Source: a virus. Taken from it: a stretch of DNA of 22,702 nucleotides. The notes below the pieces were generated by a model. It had not been told where the DNA came from. It made no database searches and saw nothing but the letters and a program-made list of their open reading frames with translations. The stretch is from IMG/VR virus record IMGVR_UViG_3300025652_000599, positions 1-22,702 of that record. One strand, 5' to 3'. The position numbers and the translations under genes are program-made. Of the stretch, positions 6,429 to 13,206 are shown piece by piece (the first letter of the stretch is position 1; each line of letters opens with the position of its first letter).

Positions 6429-7457
6429 ATGCCTTTTCAAAAAGTAGAATACGAGTTTCCTGATGAGGAGACAAAAACAAAACAAGACATCGAAGTGGAG
6501 GGTTCCAGTGCTATCGAAGTGGACATTGGAGGTAAGAAAGCTAAAGCCGAGGCTGAGAAATCTGAGCCTGTCGTTGAAAGTGAAGTGGATACTGATGACG
6601 ACGAATATGAAATTGAAGTGGTTGACGATACGCCGAAAGCTGACCGCAATCGTAAACCCTCTGATCCCCCAGAAGACGTTACTGATGACGAGTTGGAAGA
6701 CTATTCAGAGAAAGTGCGTAAACGGATACAGCACTTTAGTAAAGGCTATCACGACGAACGCCGTGCTAAAGAAGCGGCTTTCCGTGAACGTGAAGAGTTG
6801 GAGAAACTATCTCAACAACTTGTGGAAGAGAATAAAAAACTCAAGTCTAACGTAAACAAAAACCAAACAGCTTTGCTTGAACAAGCTAAGCGAAGTGCAG
6901 TATCTGAGCTAGAATCTGCTAAAAAGCAGTATAAAGATGCGTATGAAGCCGGAGACTCAGACGGTGTTCTTTCTGCACAAGAAAACCTAACAAATGCCAA
7001 GATTAAGGCCGATAGGTTAAATAATTTCAAGTTACCAGCTTTACAAGAAGATGAAACTAATGTAAAAATGGTACCTGAAACCACCCCACCGCCAGTGGAG
7101 GTTGATAAACGAGCACAAGCGTGGCAAGACGCGAACGGCTGGTTCAACCAAGACGTAGAGATGACAAGTTACGCGCTGGGGTTGCATAATAAACTTGTCA
7201 ACGAGGGCGTTAGCCCTCAGAGTGATGACTACTACGAGAGAATTGATTCTCGTATGCGACAGTTATTCCCCGAGAATTTCGAGGGGGAGGAAGTAGAAAA
7301 GCCGAAGAAGCAGTCAAATGTGGTTGCACCCGCTACGCGGAGCACTTCGCCTAAGAAAGTTAGGCTAACGCAAACACAACTAACGCTCTCTAAACGCTTG
7401 GGACTGACTCCCGAACAATACGCCAAACAGGTTGCACTAGATATGAGGAAACAATAA
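6429..7457 (+). CDS. Head scaffolding protein (putative)
   Basis: Expected to fill and shape the procapsid and then leave or be degraded. It has 342 residues: an acidic, low-complexity N-terminus (1-90, many Asp/Glu), a long coiled coil (about 85-200, heavy in Lys, Glu, Ala, Leu), a linker with TTPPPVEV, then a conserved-looking helix with AWQDANGWF (about 233-241) and YYERIDSRMRQLFPENF, and a basic C-terminal helix with KRLGLTPEQYAKQ, the usual type of capsid-binding end. AGGAGA (6417-6422) lies 6 bases before ATG 6429; an upstream in-frame start at 6399 lies inside the previous gene and is not needed. It lies two genes upstream of the capsid genes. No protease domain is visible. Confidence 0.82.
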   Translation: MPFQKVEYEFPDEETKTKQDIEVEGSSAIEVDIGGKKAKAEAEKSEPVVESEVDTDDDEYEIEVVDDTPKADRNRKPSDPPEDVTDDELEDYSEKVRKRIQHFSKGYHDERRAKEAAFREREELEKLSQQLVEENKKLKSNVNKNQTALLEQAKRSAVSELESAKKQYKDAYEAGDSDGVLSAQENLTNAKIKADRLNNFKLPALQEDETNVKMVPETTPPPVEVDKRAQAWQDANGWFNQDVEMTSYALGLHNKLVNEGVSPQSDDYYERIDSRMRQLFPENFEGEEVEKPKKQSNVVAPATRSTSPKKVRLTQTQLTLSKRLGLTPEQYAKQVALDMRKQ

Positions 7458-7906
7458 TGGCTACGAACAGAATTGACCGTGAACTAGAAACACAAGAAAA
7501 AACGATCCGCAAAAAGGCTTGGACGCGTCCCGAGGTGTTACCATCTCCAAATCCCGAGCCGGGTTACGAATTTCATTGGGTTCGTGTAAGCACGCAAGGG
7601 CAAGTAGATGCCACTAACGTATCCTCAAAAATAAGAGAAGGTTGGGAGCCTGTAAAGGCAGTAGATCACCCAGAAATCACATTGGTTGCCGTTGAAAATG
7701 AACGGTTCAAAGACAACGTGGTAATTGGTGGTTTGATGCTTTGTAAAGCTCCAGCGGAATTAATTCAAGAGCGGTCTGCACATTATCAACAGCAGACAGA
7801 CTCCCAGATGCACTCCGTAGACAACAGTCTCATGAGAGAAAATGATCCTCGTATGCCCCTGTTTAATGACAGGAAGACGAAGGTCACTTTCGGAAACGGA
7901 ACTTAA
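7457..7906 (+). CDS. Conserved phage head-region protein, 149 aa
   Basis: No function known to me. The start ATG shares its first base with the scaffold stop (TAATG). The central part PGYEFHWVR, then NVSSKIREGWEPV, and later VIGGLMLCKAP, follows a pattern I recall in proteins encoded just before capsid genes: a short basic region, a PGY-H-WVR strand, and a REG-W/F-E-V loop. The C-terminal third is polar, with Gln-rich YQQQTDSQM and a basic end. A small accessory of head assembly is the simplest reading from its position between scaffold and capsid-accessory genes. Confidence 0.8.
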   Translation: MATNRIDRELETQEKTIRKKAWTRPEVLPSPNPEPGYEFHWVRVSTQGQVDATNVSSKIREGWEPVKAVDHPEITLVAVENERFKDNVVIGGLMLCKAPAELIQERSAHYQQQTDSQMHSVDNSLMRENDPRMPLFNDRKTKVTFGNGT

Positions 7907-7920
7907 ATTAGGAGCTTAAC

Positions 7921-8526
7921 ATGGCTTACCCAACTGTAAGTGGCCCTTCAGGGCTAGTTCCGGTTAAACTTGTAAGCGGCGTACCTTTCGTGGGCGTAAC
8001 TCGTCAATATAGCATTGCGAGTGGTTATAACACGAACATCTTTAATGGTGACGCTGTACAACTTGTTACCGGAGGCACCGTAGAACGTGATACTGCTGAC
8101 GCAGCAATGACGCCTATTGGTGTATTTCTTGGTTGTACTTATACTGATCCCTCACTGGGCTATCAGTTATTCAGCCAATACTACCCAGCAAACACCGCTG
8201 CATCTGACATCATGGCTTACGTCGCTGATGGTACTGATGTGTTGTTTAAAGTTGCTGTACTTTCATCCGCTGCTGGCGCTACGCCAGTAATTGGCGATCT
8301 AGCGATCACTGATTTGGGTGCAAACGTAGCAATGATCAACAACGCTGGCGATACTGCTACTGGAAATTCACGATGTGGTATTTCCGACACGACCGCTACA
8401 ACGAACACTTTACCTTTGCGTATTGTGGAACTTGTAGAGGAAACCAAAAACTCATCCGGTGGGTTCACTGAGGCACTCGTTAAATGGAACGCAGGGCATC
8501 AAATGAACAACCTCACTGGCGTCTAG
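7921..8526 (+). CDS. Putative capsid accessory or decoration protein
   Basis: A 201-residue, beta-rich, mildly acidic protein with many Ala, Thr, Val and Gly and no membrane segment. The N-terminus MAYPTVSGPSGLVPVKL, the segment ASGYNTNIFNGDAVQLV (about 33-49) and GVFLGCTYTDP (about 67-77) match a protein type very common just before the major capsid gene in marine phage genomes. That place and the composition suggest a virion protein that binds the capsid surface. AGGAG lies 6 bases before the ATG. It shares its transcript with the capsid gene 12 bases downstream. Decoration function is inference; presence in virions is likely. Confidence 0.78.
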   Translation: MAYPTVSGPSGLVPVKLVSGVPFVGVTRQYSIASGYNTNIFNGDAVQLVTGGTVERDTADAAMTPIGVFLGCTYTDPSLGYQLFSQYYPANTAASDIMAYVADGTDVLFKVAVLSSAAGATPVIGDLAITDLGANVAMINNAGDTATGNSRCGISDTTATTNTLPLRIVELVEETKNSSGGFTEALVKWNAGHQMNNLTGV

Positions 8527-8538
8527 GAGGGATAACTA

Positions 8539-9447
8539 ATGGCTATTTCACGCGCCCAGCTCCTTAAAGAGCTACTTCCCGGTCTAAACGCATTGTTTGG
8601 GTTGGAATATGCAAAATACGGCGAAGAGCACGCCCAAATTTTTGAAACAGAATCCTCAGATCGCTCGTTTGAGGAAGAAACTAAGCTATCCGGTTTCTCA
8701 GCAGCACCTGTCAAAGACGAAGGCTCAGCCATCGAATATGACAATGCTCAAGAAGCATGGAGTGCACGTTACGTGCATGAGACGGTTGCGATGGGGTTCA
8801 GTATTACTGAAGAAGCCATCGAAGATAACTTGTATGACTCACTGTCTGCTCGTTATACAAAGGCCCTAGCTCGTGCGATGGCGTACACTAAGCAAGTTAA
8901 AGCTGCGTCTATTTTGAACAATGGATTTGCTGCTGGCACCACTTACGGTGACGGACAGTCATTGCTCTCAACAGCGCATCCACTTGTTTCTGGTGGCAGC
9001 AACTCGAACCGCCCAACTGTTGCGGCAGACCTTAACGAGACTTCTCTTGAAGCCGCCGTTATTGGTATTAGCCAGTGGACAGATGAGCGAGGATTGTTGA
9101 TCGCTGCTCAGCCACGGAAGCTAATCATTCCACCAGCACTGCAATTCGTTGCAACTCGTCTGTTGGACACTGATGGTCGTGTAGGTACTGCGGATAACGA
9201 TATTAACGCTCTTCGCAACAACGGTTCTATCCCTGAAGGATATGCCGTTAACCACTACCTCACAGACACCAATGCTTGGTTCTTGATGACTGATGTGCCG
9301 AACGGCCTGAAGCACTTTGTTCGTACTCCAATGTCTACATCTATGGATGCAGATTTTGACACGGGCAACTCGCGCTATAAGGCTCGTGAGCGTTATTCCT
9401 TCGGGGTTTCTGACCCACTAGGAATTTACGGATCACCCGGTGCGTAA
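8539..9447 (+). CDS. Major capsid protein, Mu gpT-like HK97 fold
   Basis: Main shell protein of the head, 302 residues. The N-terminal half has the helix LLKELLPGLNALFGLEY, then ETKLSGFSAAPVKDEG and a long helix SITEEAIEDNLYDSLSARY (about 93-111). Residues 135-150 carry DGQSLLSTAHPL, a hallmark that I associate with Mu gpT-like major heads. The C-terminal half, with LIIPPALQFVATRLL and a closing SFGVSDPLGIYG, fits the P-domain and A-domain of HK97-fold capsids. There is no obvious N-terminal protease-cleaved delta domain, consistent with a separate scaffold. AGGAGGG before ATG 8539 is the strongest ribosome site in the window, as expected for the most abundant protein. A strong terminator follows 6 bases after the stop. 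Confidence 0.92.
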   Translation: MAISRAQLLKELLPGLNALFGLEYAKYGEEHAQIFETESSDRSFEEETKLSGFSAAPVKDEGSAIEYDNAQEAWSARYVHETVAMGFSITEEAIEDNLYDSLSARYTKALARAMAYTKQVKAASILNNGFAAGTTYGDGQSLLSTAHPLVSGGSNSNRPTVAADLNETSLEAAVIGISQWTDERGLLIAAQPRKLIIPPALQFVATRLLDTDGRVGTADNDINALRNNGSIPEGYAVNHYLTDTNAWFLMTDVPNGLKHFVRTPMSTSMDADFDTGNSRYKARERYSFGVSDPLGIYGSPGA

Positions 9448-9453
9448 TTAGTG

Positions 9454-9485
9454 TGGGGGGCAACTATTGCCCCCCATTACTTTTT
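9454..9485 (+). terminator. Rho-independent terminator after the capsid gene
   Basis: TGGGGGGCAA (9454-9463) and TTGCCCCCCA (9467-9476) form a perfect 10-bp stem with a 3-base loop CTA, followed by TTACTTTTT. The stem has seven G-C pairs and the T-run is interrupted once, so it should stop a good part, perhaps not all, of transcription. It separates the packaging and capsid genes from the downstream virion genes. Confidence 0.88.
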
Positions 9486-9495
9486 GTGCTATAAG
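9467..9495 (+). promoter_or_regulatory. Candidate promoter overlapping the terminator
   Basis: TTGCCC (9467-9472), inside the right arm of the terminator, is 17 bases from TATAAG (9490-9495; 5 of 6), which also has the extended -10 TGC just upstream. Transcripts would start near 9502 and give a leader of about 50 bases before the next gene. This would restart transcription after the terminator, but it is consensus matching only. Confidence 0.42.
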
Positions 9496-9552
9496 ATACC
9501 AATCCCTGACAGTTACATACCGTAGCTGACTAACCCAAGACAGGAGATTAAC

Positions 9553-10023
9553 ATGGGTACTACTACATTTTCTGGTCCTATCCGGGCTGGCAACATTCGT
9601 AACACTAACGGCACCACAGTAGGTACTGACGTAGCAAACGTCGGCTACGTTGTCATGTGCCAATCCTATACAGCCGACTTATCTGGCGGCGCACTTGCTG
9701 CGGTTGTCACCGATATGGTCATTCCCGCTAACTCTAAAATCGTTAACATTATTGTTGATTTAGCTGTTGCAGCTAACGCTACTACTAACATTAGTGTTGG
9801 TGATACTGTTGGCGGTGCTGCTACATACATTAACGCTCTCGCTTCAGGAACAACCGTAGGCATCAAGGCCCTTGGTGTTTCTGGTGGTGGAACCCTTGCT
9901 TGGGGTAACACAGGAACTTCTGACGAGCGTTTAACTGTTACTTCTTCCGCAGCTACTAATGCGGGTAGTGCAGTAATTACTGTAATGTATGCACAGGCGT
10001 TTAACACTGCAATTCAACCGTAA
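9553..10023 (+). CDS. Putative virion beta-structure protein, 156 aa
   Basis: A Thr/Ala/Gly/Val-rich protein with almost no charged residues, expected to be a beta-sandwich or barrel. It begins MGTTTFSGPIRAGNIRNTNG, a start I recall in proteins coded right after capsid genes of marine phages, followed by GTDVANVGYVVMCQS and a strand-rich middle with VIPANSKIVNIIVDL (about 56-70). The closing ITVMYAQ is also strand-like. AGGAGA lies 6 bases before the ATG. It is the first gene after the terminator and promoter candidate. It is probably a capsid fibre, decoration or head-tail surface protein; which one cannot be seen. Confidence 0.76.
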   Translation: MGTTTFSGPIRAGNIRNTNGTTVGTDVANVGYVVMCQSYTADLSGGALAAVVTDMVIPANSKIVNIIVDLAVAANATTNISVGDTVGGAATYINALASGTTVGIKALGVSGGGTLAWGNTGTSDERLTVTSSAATNAGSAVITVMYAQAFNTAIQP

Positions 10024-10038
10024 ACGAGAGGTGATAAC

Positions 10039-10323
10039 ATGGCTGCTAATTTAGTACGCGCATTTAACTTCTCGCAAGGTGATACTGCGGCTCTCGTTGG
10101 CCCAAACCGTACTCGCATATTAGGGGTATTGGTTAACGCTGCCGCTGCATGTACGTTCCAATTGCGTAATGGAACTGCTAGCGGGGACATACTTTTGGAC
10201 CTCACATTACCTGTAGGCTGGAACGACGTGTATATACCCGCAGATGGTATATTAGCTCGTGAAGGCTGTTTTGTTGCCGCACTTACTGGTTCTGGTAACA
10301 AAATAACTCTGATACTGGAGTAG
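10039..10323 (+). CDS. Small putative virion protein, 94 aa
   Basis: A short, beta-type protein with segments LVRAFNFSQGDTAALVGPN, GVLVNAAAACTFQLRNG (about 29-45) and a closing TGSGNKITLILE. It resembles small domains that decorate phage particles, with single Cys near 38 and 76. GAGAGGTG lies 6 bases upstream of the ATG. Stop and next start are separated by 3 bases. The gene follows another small beta-type protein, so both may be parts of the same surface structure. No function can be assigned from sequence alone. Confidence 0.74.
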   Translation: MAANLVRAFNFSQGDTAALVGPNRTRILGVLVNAAAACTFQLRNGTASGDILLDLTLPVGWNDVYIPADGILAREGCFVAALTGSGNKITLILE

Positions 10324-10326
10324 GTC

Positions 10327-10638
10327 ATGCGGTCTTACTATAAAAGCGGAGGCTCGGTTAAGAAGTCGCCCGCTTGGACTCGTAAGGAAGGCAAGAGTGA
10401 ATCTGGTGGCCTGAACAAAAAAGGTGTTGCTAGTTATCGTAAGGCTAATCCCGGCAGTAAGTTAAAAACTGCCGTTACCACGAAACCTAGTAAACTCAAA
10501 AAAGGTTCTAAGGCTGCTAACAGACGTAAGTCCTTTTGTGCTCGCATGAAAGGTATGAAGAAGCGTAACACAAGCTCTAAGACGGCTAATGATCCAAATA
10601 GCCGTATCAATAAGAGTTTACGGAAGTGGAATTGCTGA
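10327..10638 (+). CDS. Very basic small protein, DUF6321-like
   Basis: A 103-residue protein with about 30 Lys/Arg and only three acidic residues, so it should bind nucleic acid. It starts MRSYYKSGGSVKK, followed by AWTRKEGKSESGGLNKKG (16-33), then RRKSFCARMKGMKKR (66-80) and the end SLRKWNC, a pattern I recall as DUF6321 in phages. Two Cys (about 71 and 103) are present. It is the first of five overlapping genes for small proteins; its TGA shares bases with the next ATG (TGATG). The MRSYYK start recurs in two neighbours. Candidate jobs are DNA compaction in the head or ejection with the genome; the family name is from memory and the function unknown. Confidence 0.8.
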   Translation: MRSYYKSGGSVKKSPAWTRKEGKSESGGLNKKGVASYRKANPGSKLKTAVTTKPSKLKKGSKAANRRKSFCARMKGMKKRNTSSKTANDPNSRINKSLRKWNC

Positions 10639-11102
10639 TGCCCGCTAAATCGAAGAAACAGCAGAAGTTTATGGCAGCAGTAGCAAATAATCCCAAGTTT
10701 GCTAAGAAAGTTGGGGTATCTCAAAATATAGGAGAAGAGTTTATGAAAGCTAAGAAATATAACATGGGTGGGATGATGGCTAATGTACCTGAATCAGGCC
10801 CTAGGAAAAAGAAGAAGCCCGCCCCTCGTGCCCCGTACGATGATAGTGGCGTTAATGTAGGTGGTGGCCCAAAAGGTGGCCCTAAACCCAGTCCTAAAGG
10901 CACTGGTGGTGTTATGGCAGGGCCAAACCCTATGACAGGCGGTCCAATGCCCCCTAAAAAGAAAAAACGTGCCCCAATGGGTATGGGCCAAGATAGAGGT
11001 GGCGCTATGCCTATGATGAAAAAAGGCGGTAAGGTTCGCGGTTGCGGTATGGCTAAGCAAGGCGTTCGTAAAGCCAAAATGGTAACAATGAAGGGCGCAT
11101 AA
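10638..11102 (+). CDS. Basic Gly/Pro/Met-rich protein, DUF3008-like N-terminus
   Basis: A 154-residue protein. Residues 1-35, MPAKSKKQQKFMAAV and following, match a small conserved domain I recall as DUF3008. The middle (about 55-125) is low-complexity Pro, Gly, Lys and Met, probably disordered. The end has MKKGGKVRGCGMAKQGVRKA (127-146), a basic motif with one Cys that ends many phage proteins of this kind. ATG 10638 overlaps the previous stop (TGATG); an upstream start at 10626 lies inside the previous gene. Overall charge is strongly positive. Position and charge suggest a genome-associated virion protein. The function is unknown. Confidence 0.78.
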   Translation: MPAKSKKQQKFMAAVANNPKFAKKVGVSQNIGEEFMKAKKYNMGGMMANVPESGPRKKKKPAPRAPYDDSGVNVGGGPKGGPKPSPKGTGGVMAGPNPMTGGPMPPKKKKRAPMGMGQDRGGAMPMMKKGGKVRGCGMAKQGVRKAKMVTMKGA

Positions 11103-11266
11103 TGCGTAGTTACTATAAGAAAAGCAGTAGTGGATGCGGGTACAAAAAGGGCGGGTCTGTAAAAGATTCGTGCTATAGGAAGGTAAAGGCAAGTTATAAA
11201 GTCTTTCCTTCCGCATACGCATCCGGTGCTATTGCTAAATGCCGGAAGAAAAAGGCTGGTAAGTAA
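11102..11266 (+). CDS. Tiny basic Cys-containing protein, 54 aa
   Basis: A gene easily missed for its size. The ATG shares its first base with the previous stop (TAATG), and its own TAA shares its last base with the next ATG, so it is enclosed by perfect start-stop overlaps. The product starts MRSYYKKSSSGCG, has Cys at 12, 24 and 47, and carries YKVFPSAYASGAIAKCRKKK near the C-terminus, a motif I recall in other viral and phage basic proteins. About one quarter of residues are Lys/Arg with one acidic residue. The shared N-terminus with genes at 10327 and 11266 supports that it is real and belongs to the same group. Function unknown. Confidence 0.8.
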   Translation: MRSYYKKSSSGCGYKKGGSVKDSCYRKVKASYKVFPSAYASGAIAKCRKKKAGK

Positions 11267-11571
11267 TGCGTACATACTACAAGTCTGGTGGTAAAATACG
11301 TAAAACAGCCAAAGGAGCAGCATTAAAACGCTGGTTCAAAGAGGACTGGAAAGACGTTAGCACCGGAAAGGCTTGTGGTAGGAAGAAAGGAGATGGGCGA
11401 GGAACCCCCTATTGCCGACCTTCTAAACGAGTTTCTTCTAAGACTCCTAAGACTTCTGGTGAGATGTCTAGCTCTGAGAAGAGTAAGAAGGTAGCGGAAA
11501 AGAAACGCTTGGGACAACCTGCGGGTAAGCCGCGTAGAGTATCCCCAGCCAAACGTAAGGGGAAAAAGTGA
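11266..11571 (+). CDS. Very basic small protein, DUF5872-like
   Basis: A 101-residue protein, about one third Lys/Arg. It starts MRTYYKSGGKIRKTAKG, followed by LKRWFKEDWKDVSTGKACGR (20-39) and GTPYCRPSKRVSSKTP (47-62), a pattern I recall as DUF5872, with Cys37 and Cys50 and nearby Arg/Lys. The last 35 residues are a Lys/Arg/Pro/Ser tail resembling histone-like tails. Start and stop overlap the neighbours (TAATG and TGATG). It shares the MR(S/T)YYK start with two genes upstream. Nucleic-acid binding is very likely from charge alone; DNA packaging or ejection roles are inferred. Confidence 0.8.
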   Translation: MRTYYKSGGKIRKTAKGAALKRWFKEDWKDVSTGKACGRKKGDGRGTPYCRPSKRVSSKTPKTSGEMSSSEKSKKVAEKKRLGQPAGKPRRVSPAKRKGKK

Positions 11572-11906
11572 TGGAGATTTTTCAAAACGGTAGGTTCTCA
11601 ACAGGAGAGCCAGTATACCAAATAGGTGTTAAACAAGCTGATGACACCTACGACATTAAAGTCTATGACCTGATGACTAAAGCACAGGCCGAGGCTAAGC
11701 TCGTATCTATGGGTGTCAAATCTACACCTGCCAAAAAACCTAAGAAAGCAGCGACTCCTAAAGTCCCTGACTACTCGAACATGTCCAAAACACAACTTGA
11801 GAAACTTATGCGTAAGTATAATATCGAGTTGGACCGTCGTAAGAGTAAAGCAGCTCTTTTAAAAGAAGTTGACGCGTTCTTCTCAGGAGAATGGGCAATC
11901 TCATGA
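11571..11906 (+). CDS. Hypothetical protein with SAP/HeH-like C-terminus
   Basis: A 111-residue protein with two parts. Residues 1-50 look like a small alpha/beta domain (GEPVYQIGVKQADDTYDIKVYDL). A Lys/Pro/Ala linker (about 52-66) leads to a helix-extended loop-helix segment, NMSKTQLEKLMRKYNIELDR then KSKAALLKEVDAFF (69-103), typical of SAP, LEM or HeH DNA-binding motifs found in phage structural proteins. AAGGGG lies upstream of ATG 11571, and the start overlaps the previous stop (TGATG). GTG 11568 is a possible but unneeded start. It closes the chain of small overlapping genes, and its stop overlaps the next ATG (ATGA). A DNA-contacting virion protein is the best guess. Confidence 0.78.
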   Translation: MEIFQNGRFSTGEPVYQIGVKQADDTYDIKVYDLMTKAQAEAKLVSMGVKSTPAKKPKKAATPKVPDYSNMSKTQLEKLMRKYNIELDRRKSKAALLKEVDAFFSGEWAIS

Positions 11907-12829
11907 CAACATCAGGTACCACTACATTCAATATGGACTTCACGGAGATCGCTGAAGAAGCGTGGGAACGTGCGGGCCGCGAGTTGCGTTCAGGCTACGA
12001 TCTACGTACTGCTCGTCGATCTATGAACTTAATGACGATTGAGTGGCAAAACCGTGGTATTAACATGTGGACAATAGAGCAAGGCTCTCTTGACCTCGTG
12101 CAAGGGCAATCAACATATGCTCTACCTGACGATACCATTGACTTAATGGAGCATCAAATACGCACGGGCGCGGGTAATACTTCGTTACAGTCTGATCTTA
12201 CTATAAGTCGTATTAGTGTGAGCACTTACGCGTCTATCCCTAACAAGTTAACACAAGGTAGACCAGTACAACTTTTTATCCACAGGAATAGCGGACAAAC
12301 TTATCCTGTAGGAATTACACTAGCGGCTACAGCGTCGAGTACAGACACTACTATTACTTTAAGCGGTGTCTCTGACTTACCACCCGCAGGTTTTGTTAAG
12401 ATTGAAGACGAAATAATAAACTATGGCAGTATTGACGGTAACGTCTTACAGAACTGTTTTAGAGGGCAGCAAGGCACAACAGCCGTTGCACATACAGTGG
12501 GTGGCGCTGCCATTCCCGTGTATTGGGAACAAGTCCCTGCGGCTACTGTATGGCCTATTCCTGACGGCACGCAAAGCTACCAGCTTGTCTATTGGCGTAT
12601 GCGTCGTATTGAAGACGCGGGTAGTGGCATACAAACCGCAGATATGAATTTTAGATTTTTCCCCTGTATGGTTGCGGGGTTAGCGTATTATATTGCTATG
12701 AAAGACCCAGAGCTTATTGAACGTGTGGGTATGTTAAAACAGATTTATGACGAACAATTTGCCCTAGCTGCGCAAGAAGACCGTGAAAAAACTTCTGCGC
12801 GTTTTGTGCCTAAAATAGGTAGGTTATAA
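11903..12829 (+). CDS. Putative head-tail adaptor protein with an inserted domain
   Basis: A 308-residue protein probably attached below the portal. The N-terminal part, DFTEIAEEAWERAGRELRSG (12-31) to LTQGRPVQLFIHR (116-128), is helical then strand-rich, of a type I recall near adaptor genes in marine phages. The C-terminal part from VWPIPDG (216) to the closing REKTSARFVPK restores that pattern with YWRMRRIEDAG (230-240). Between them, about 129-208, lies a beta-type segment with FVKIEDEIINYGSIDG and FRGQQGTTAVAHTVGGA, like short repeated domains of phage tail proteins, so it looks inserted. ATG 11903 overlaps the previous stop; AGGAGA (11885-11890) is 12 bases away, longer than usual. ATG 11891 touches AGGAGA directly and is less likely. 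Confidence 0.76.
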   Translation: MTTSGTTTFNMDFTEIAEEAWERAGRELRSGYDLRTARRSMNLMTIEWQNRGINMWTIEQGSLDLVQGQSTYALPDDTIDLMEHQIRTGAGNTSLQSDLTISRISVSTYASIPNKLTQGRPVQLFIHRNSGQTYPVGITLAATASSTDTTITLSGVSDLPPAGFVKIEDEIINYGSIDGNVLQNCFRGQQGTTAVAHTVGGAAIPVYWEQVPAATVWPIPDGTQSYQLVYWRMRRIEDAGSGIQTADMNFRFFPCMVAGLAYYIAMKDPELIERVGMLKQIYDEQFALAAQEDREKTSARFVPKIGRL

Positions 12830-12830
12830 A

Positions 12831-13196
12831 ATGGGCGCTAGGTTTGCATCTGCTAAGAAAGCCATTGCTTTATGCGACGTTTGTGGGTTTCAGTACAAAC
12901 TTAAAGAGTTGCGTAACCTCGTGGTTAAAGGGCGGGACACAGACATTAAAGCCTGTCCTGAGTGTTGGAATCCAAGTCAACCGCAACTTAAACTAGGAGA
13001 ATATCCTGTAGATGATCCGCAGGCTATACGAGACCCTAGAATAGATACAAGTATTGGTGAAGCTGGGCCATATAGTAGTAGGGACATCCAATGGGGATGG
13101 AACCCAGTAGGCGGAGGACTTGATCCGTTTGGGCTTAGCCCCAATTCGTTAGTTGGGACTAGCTATTTAGGGCAAGTTACCGTAAACATTACGTAG
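12831..13196 (+). CDS. Zinc-ribbon phage protein, 121 aa
   Basis: Two CxxC pairs, CDVCG (15-19) and CPECW (42-46), are 27 residues apart and fit one zinc-binding ribbon. Between and after them are FQYKLKELRNLVVKGRDTD and QLKLGEYPVDDPQAIRDPR. The C-terminal half is Gly/Pro/Ser-rich and probably extended, with QWGWNPVGGG. I recall similar proteins between two adaptor genes in marine phages. Start spacing is tight (1 base after the previous stop); no strong ribosome site is seen, so coupling is probable. A structural or assembly role is more likely than regulation in this place, but DNA or RNA binding is possible. Confidence 0.8.
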   Translation: MGARFASAKKAIALCDVCGFQYKLKELRNLVVKGRDTDIKACPECWNPSQPQLKLGEYPVDDPQAIRDPRIDTSIGEAGPYSSRDIQWGWNPVGGGLDPFGLSPNSLVGTSYLGQVTVNIT

Positions 13197-13206
13197 GAGT
13201 AGTAAA

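Noticed and set aside
6463-6855. Rightward 130-codon frame inside the scaffold gene
   Set aside because: It lies in another frame of a gene with strong ribosome site and coiled-coil pattern, and its Lys/Leu/Arg mix is a frame-shifted copy of acidic coiled-coil codons.
10721-11323. Leftward frame of 200 codons rich in Phe, Pro, Ile and Leu, resembling a membrane protein
   Set aside because: It is the complement of Lys/Gly/Pro-rich coding sequence; hydrophobic runs are what complemented Lys codons give. The rightward genes have starts, ribosome sites and family-like motifs.
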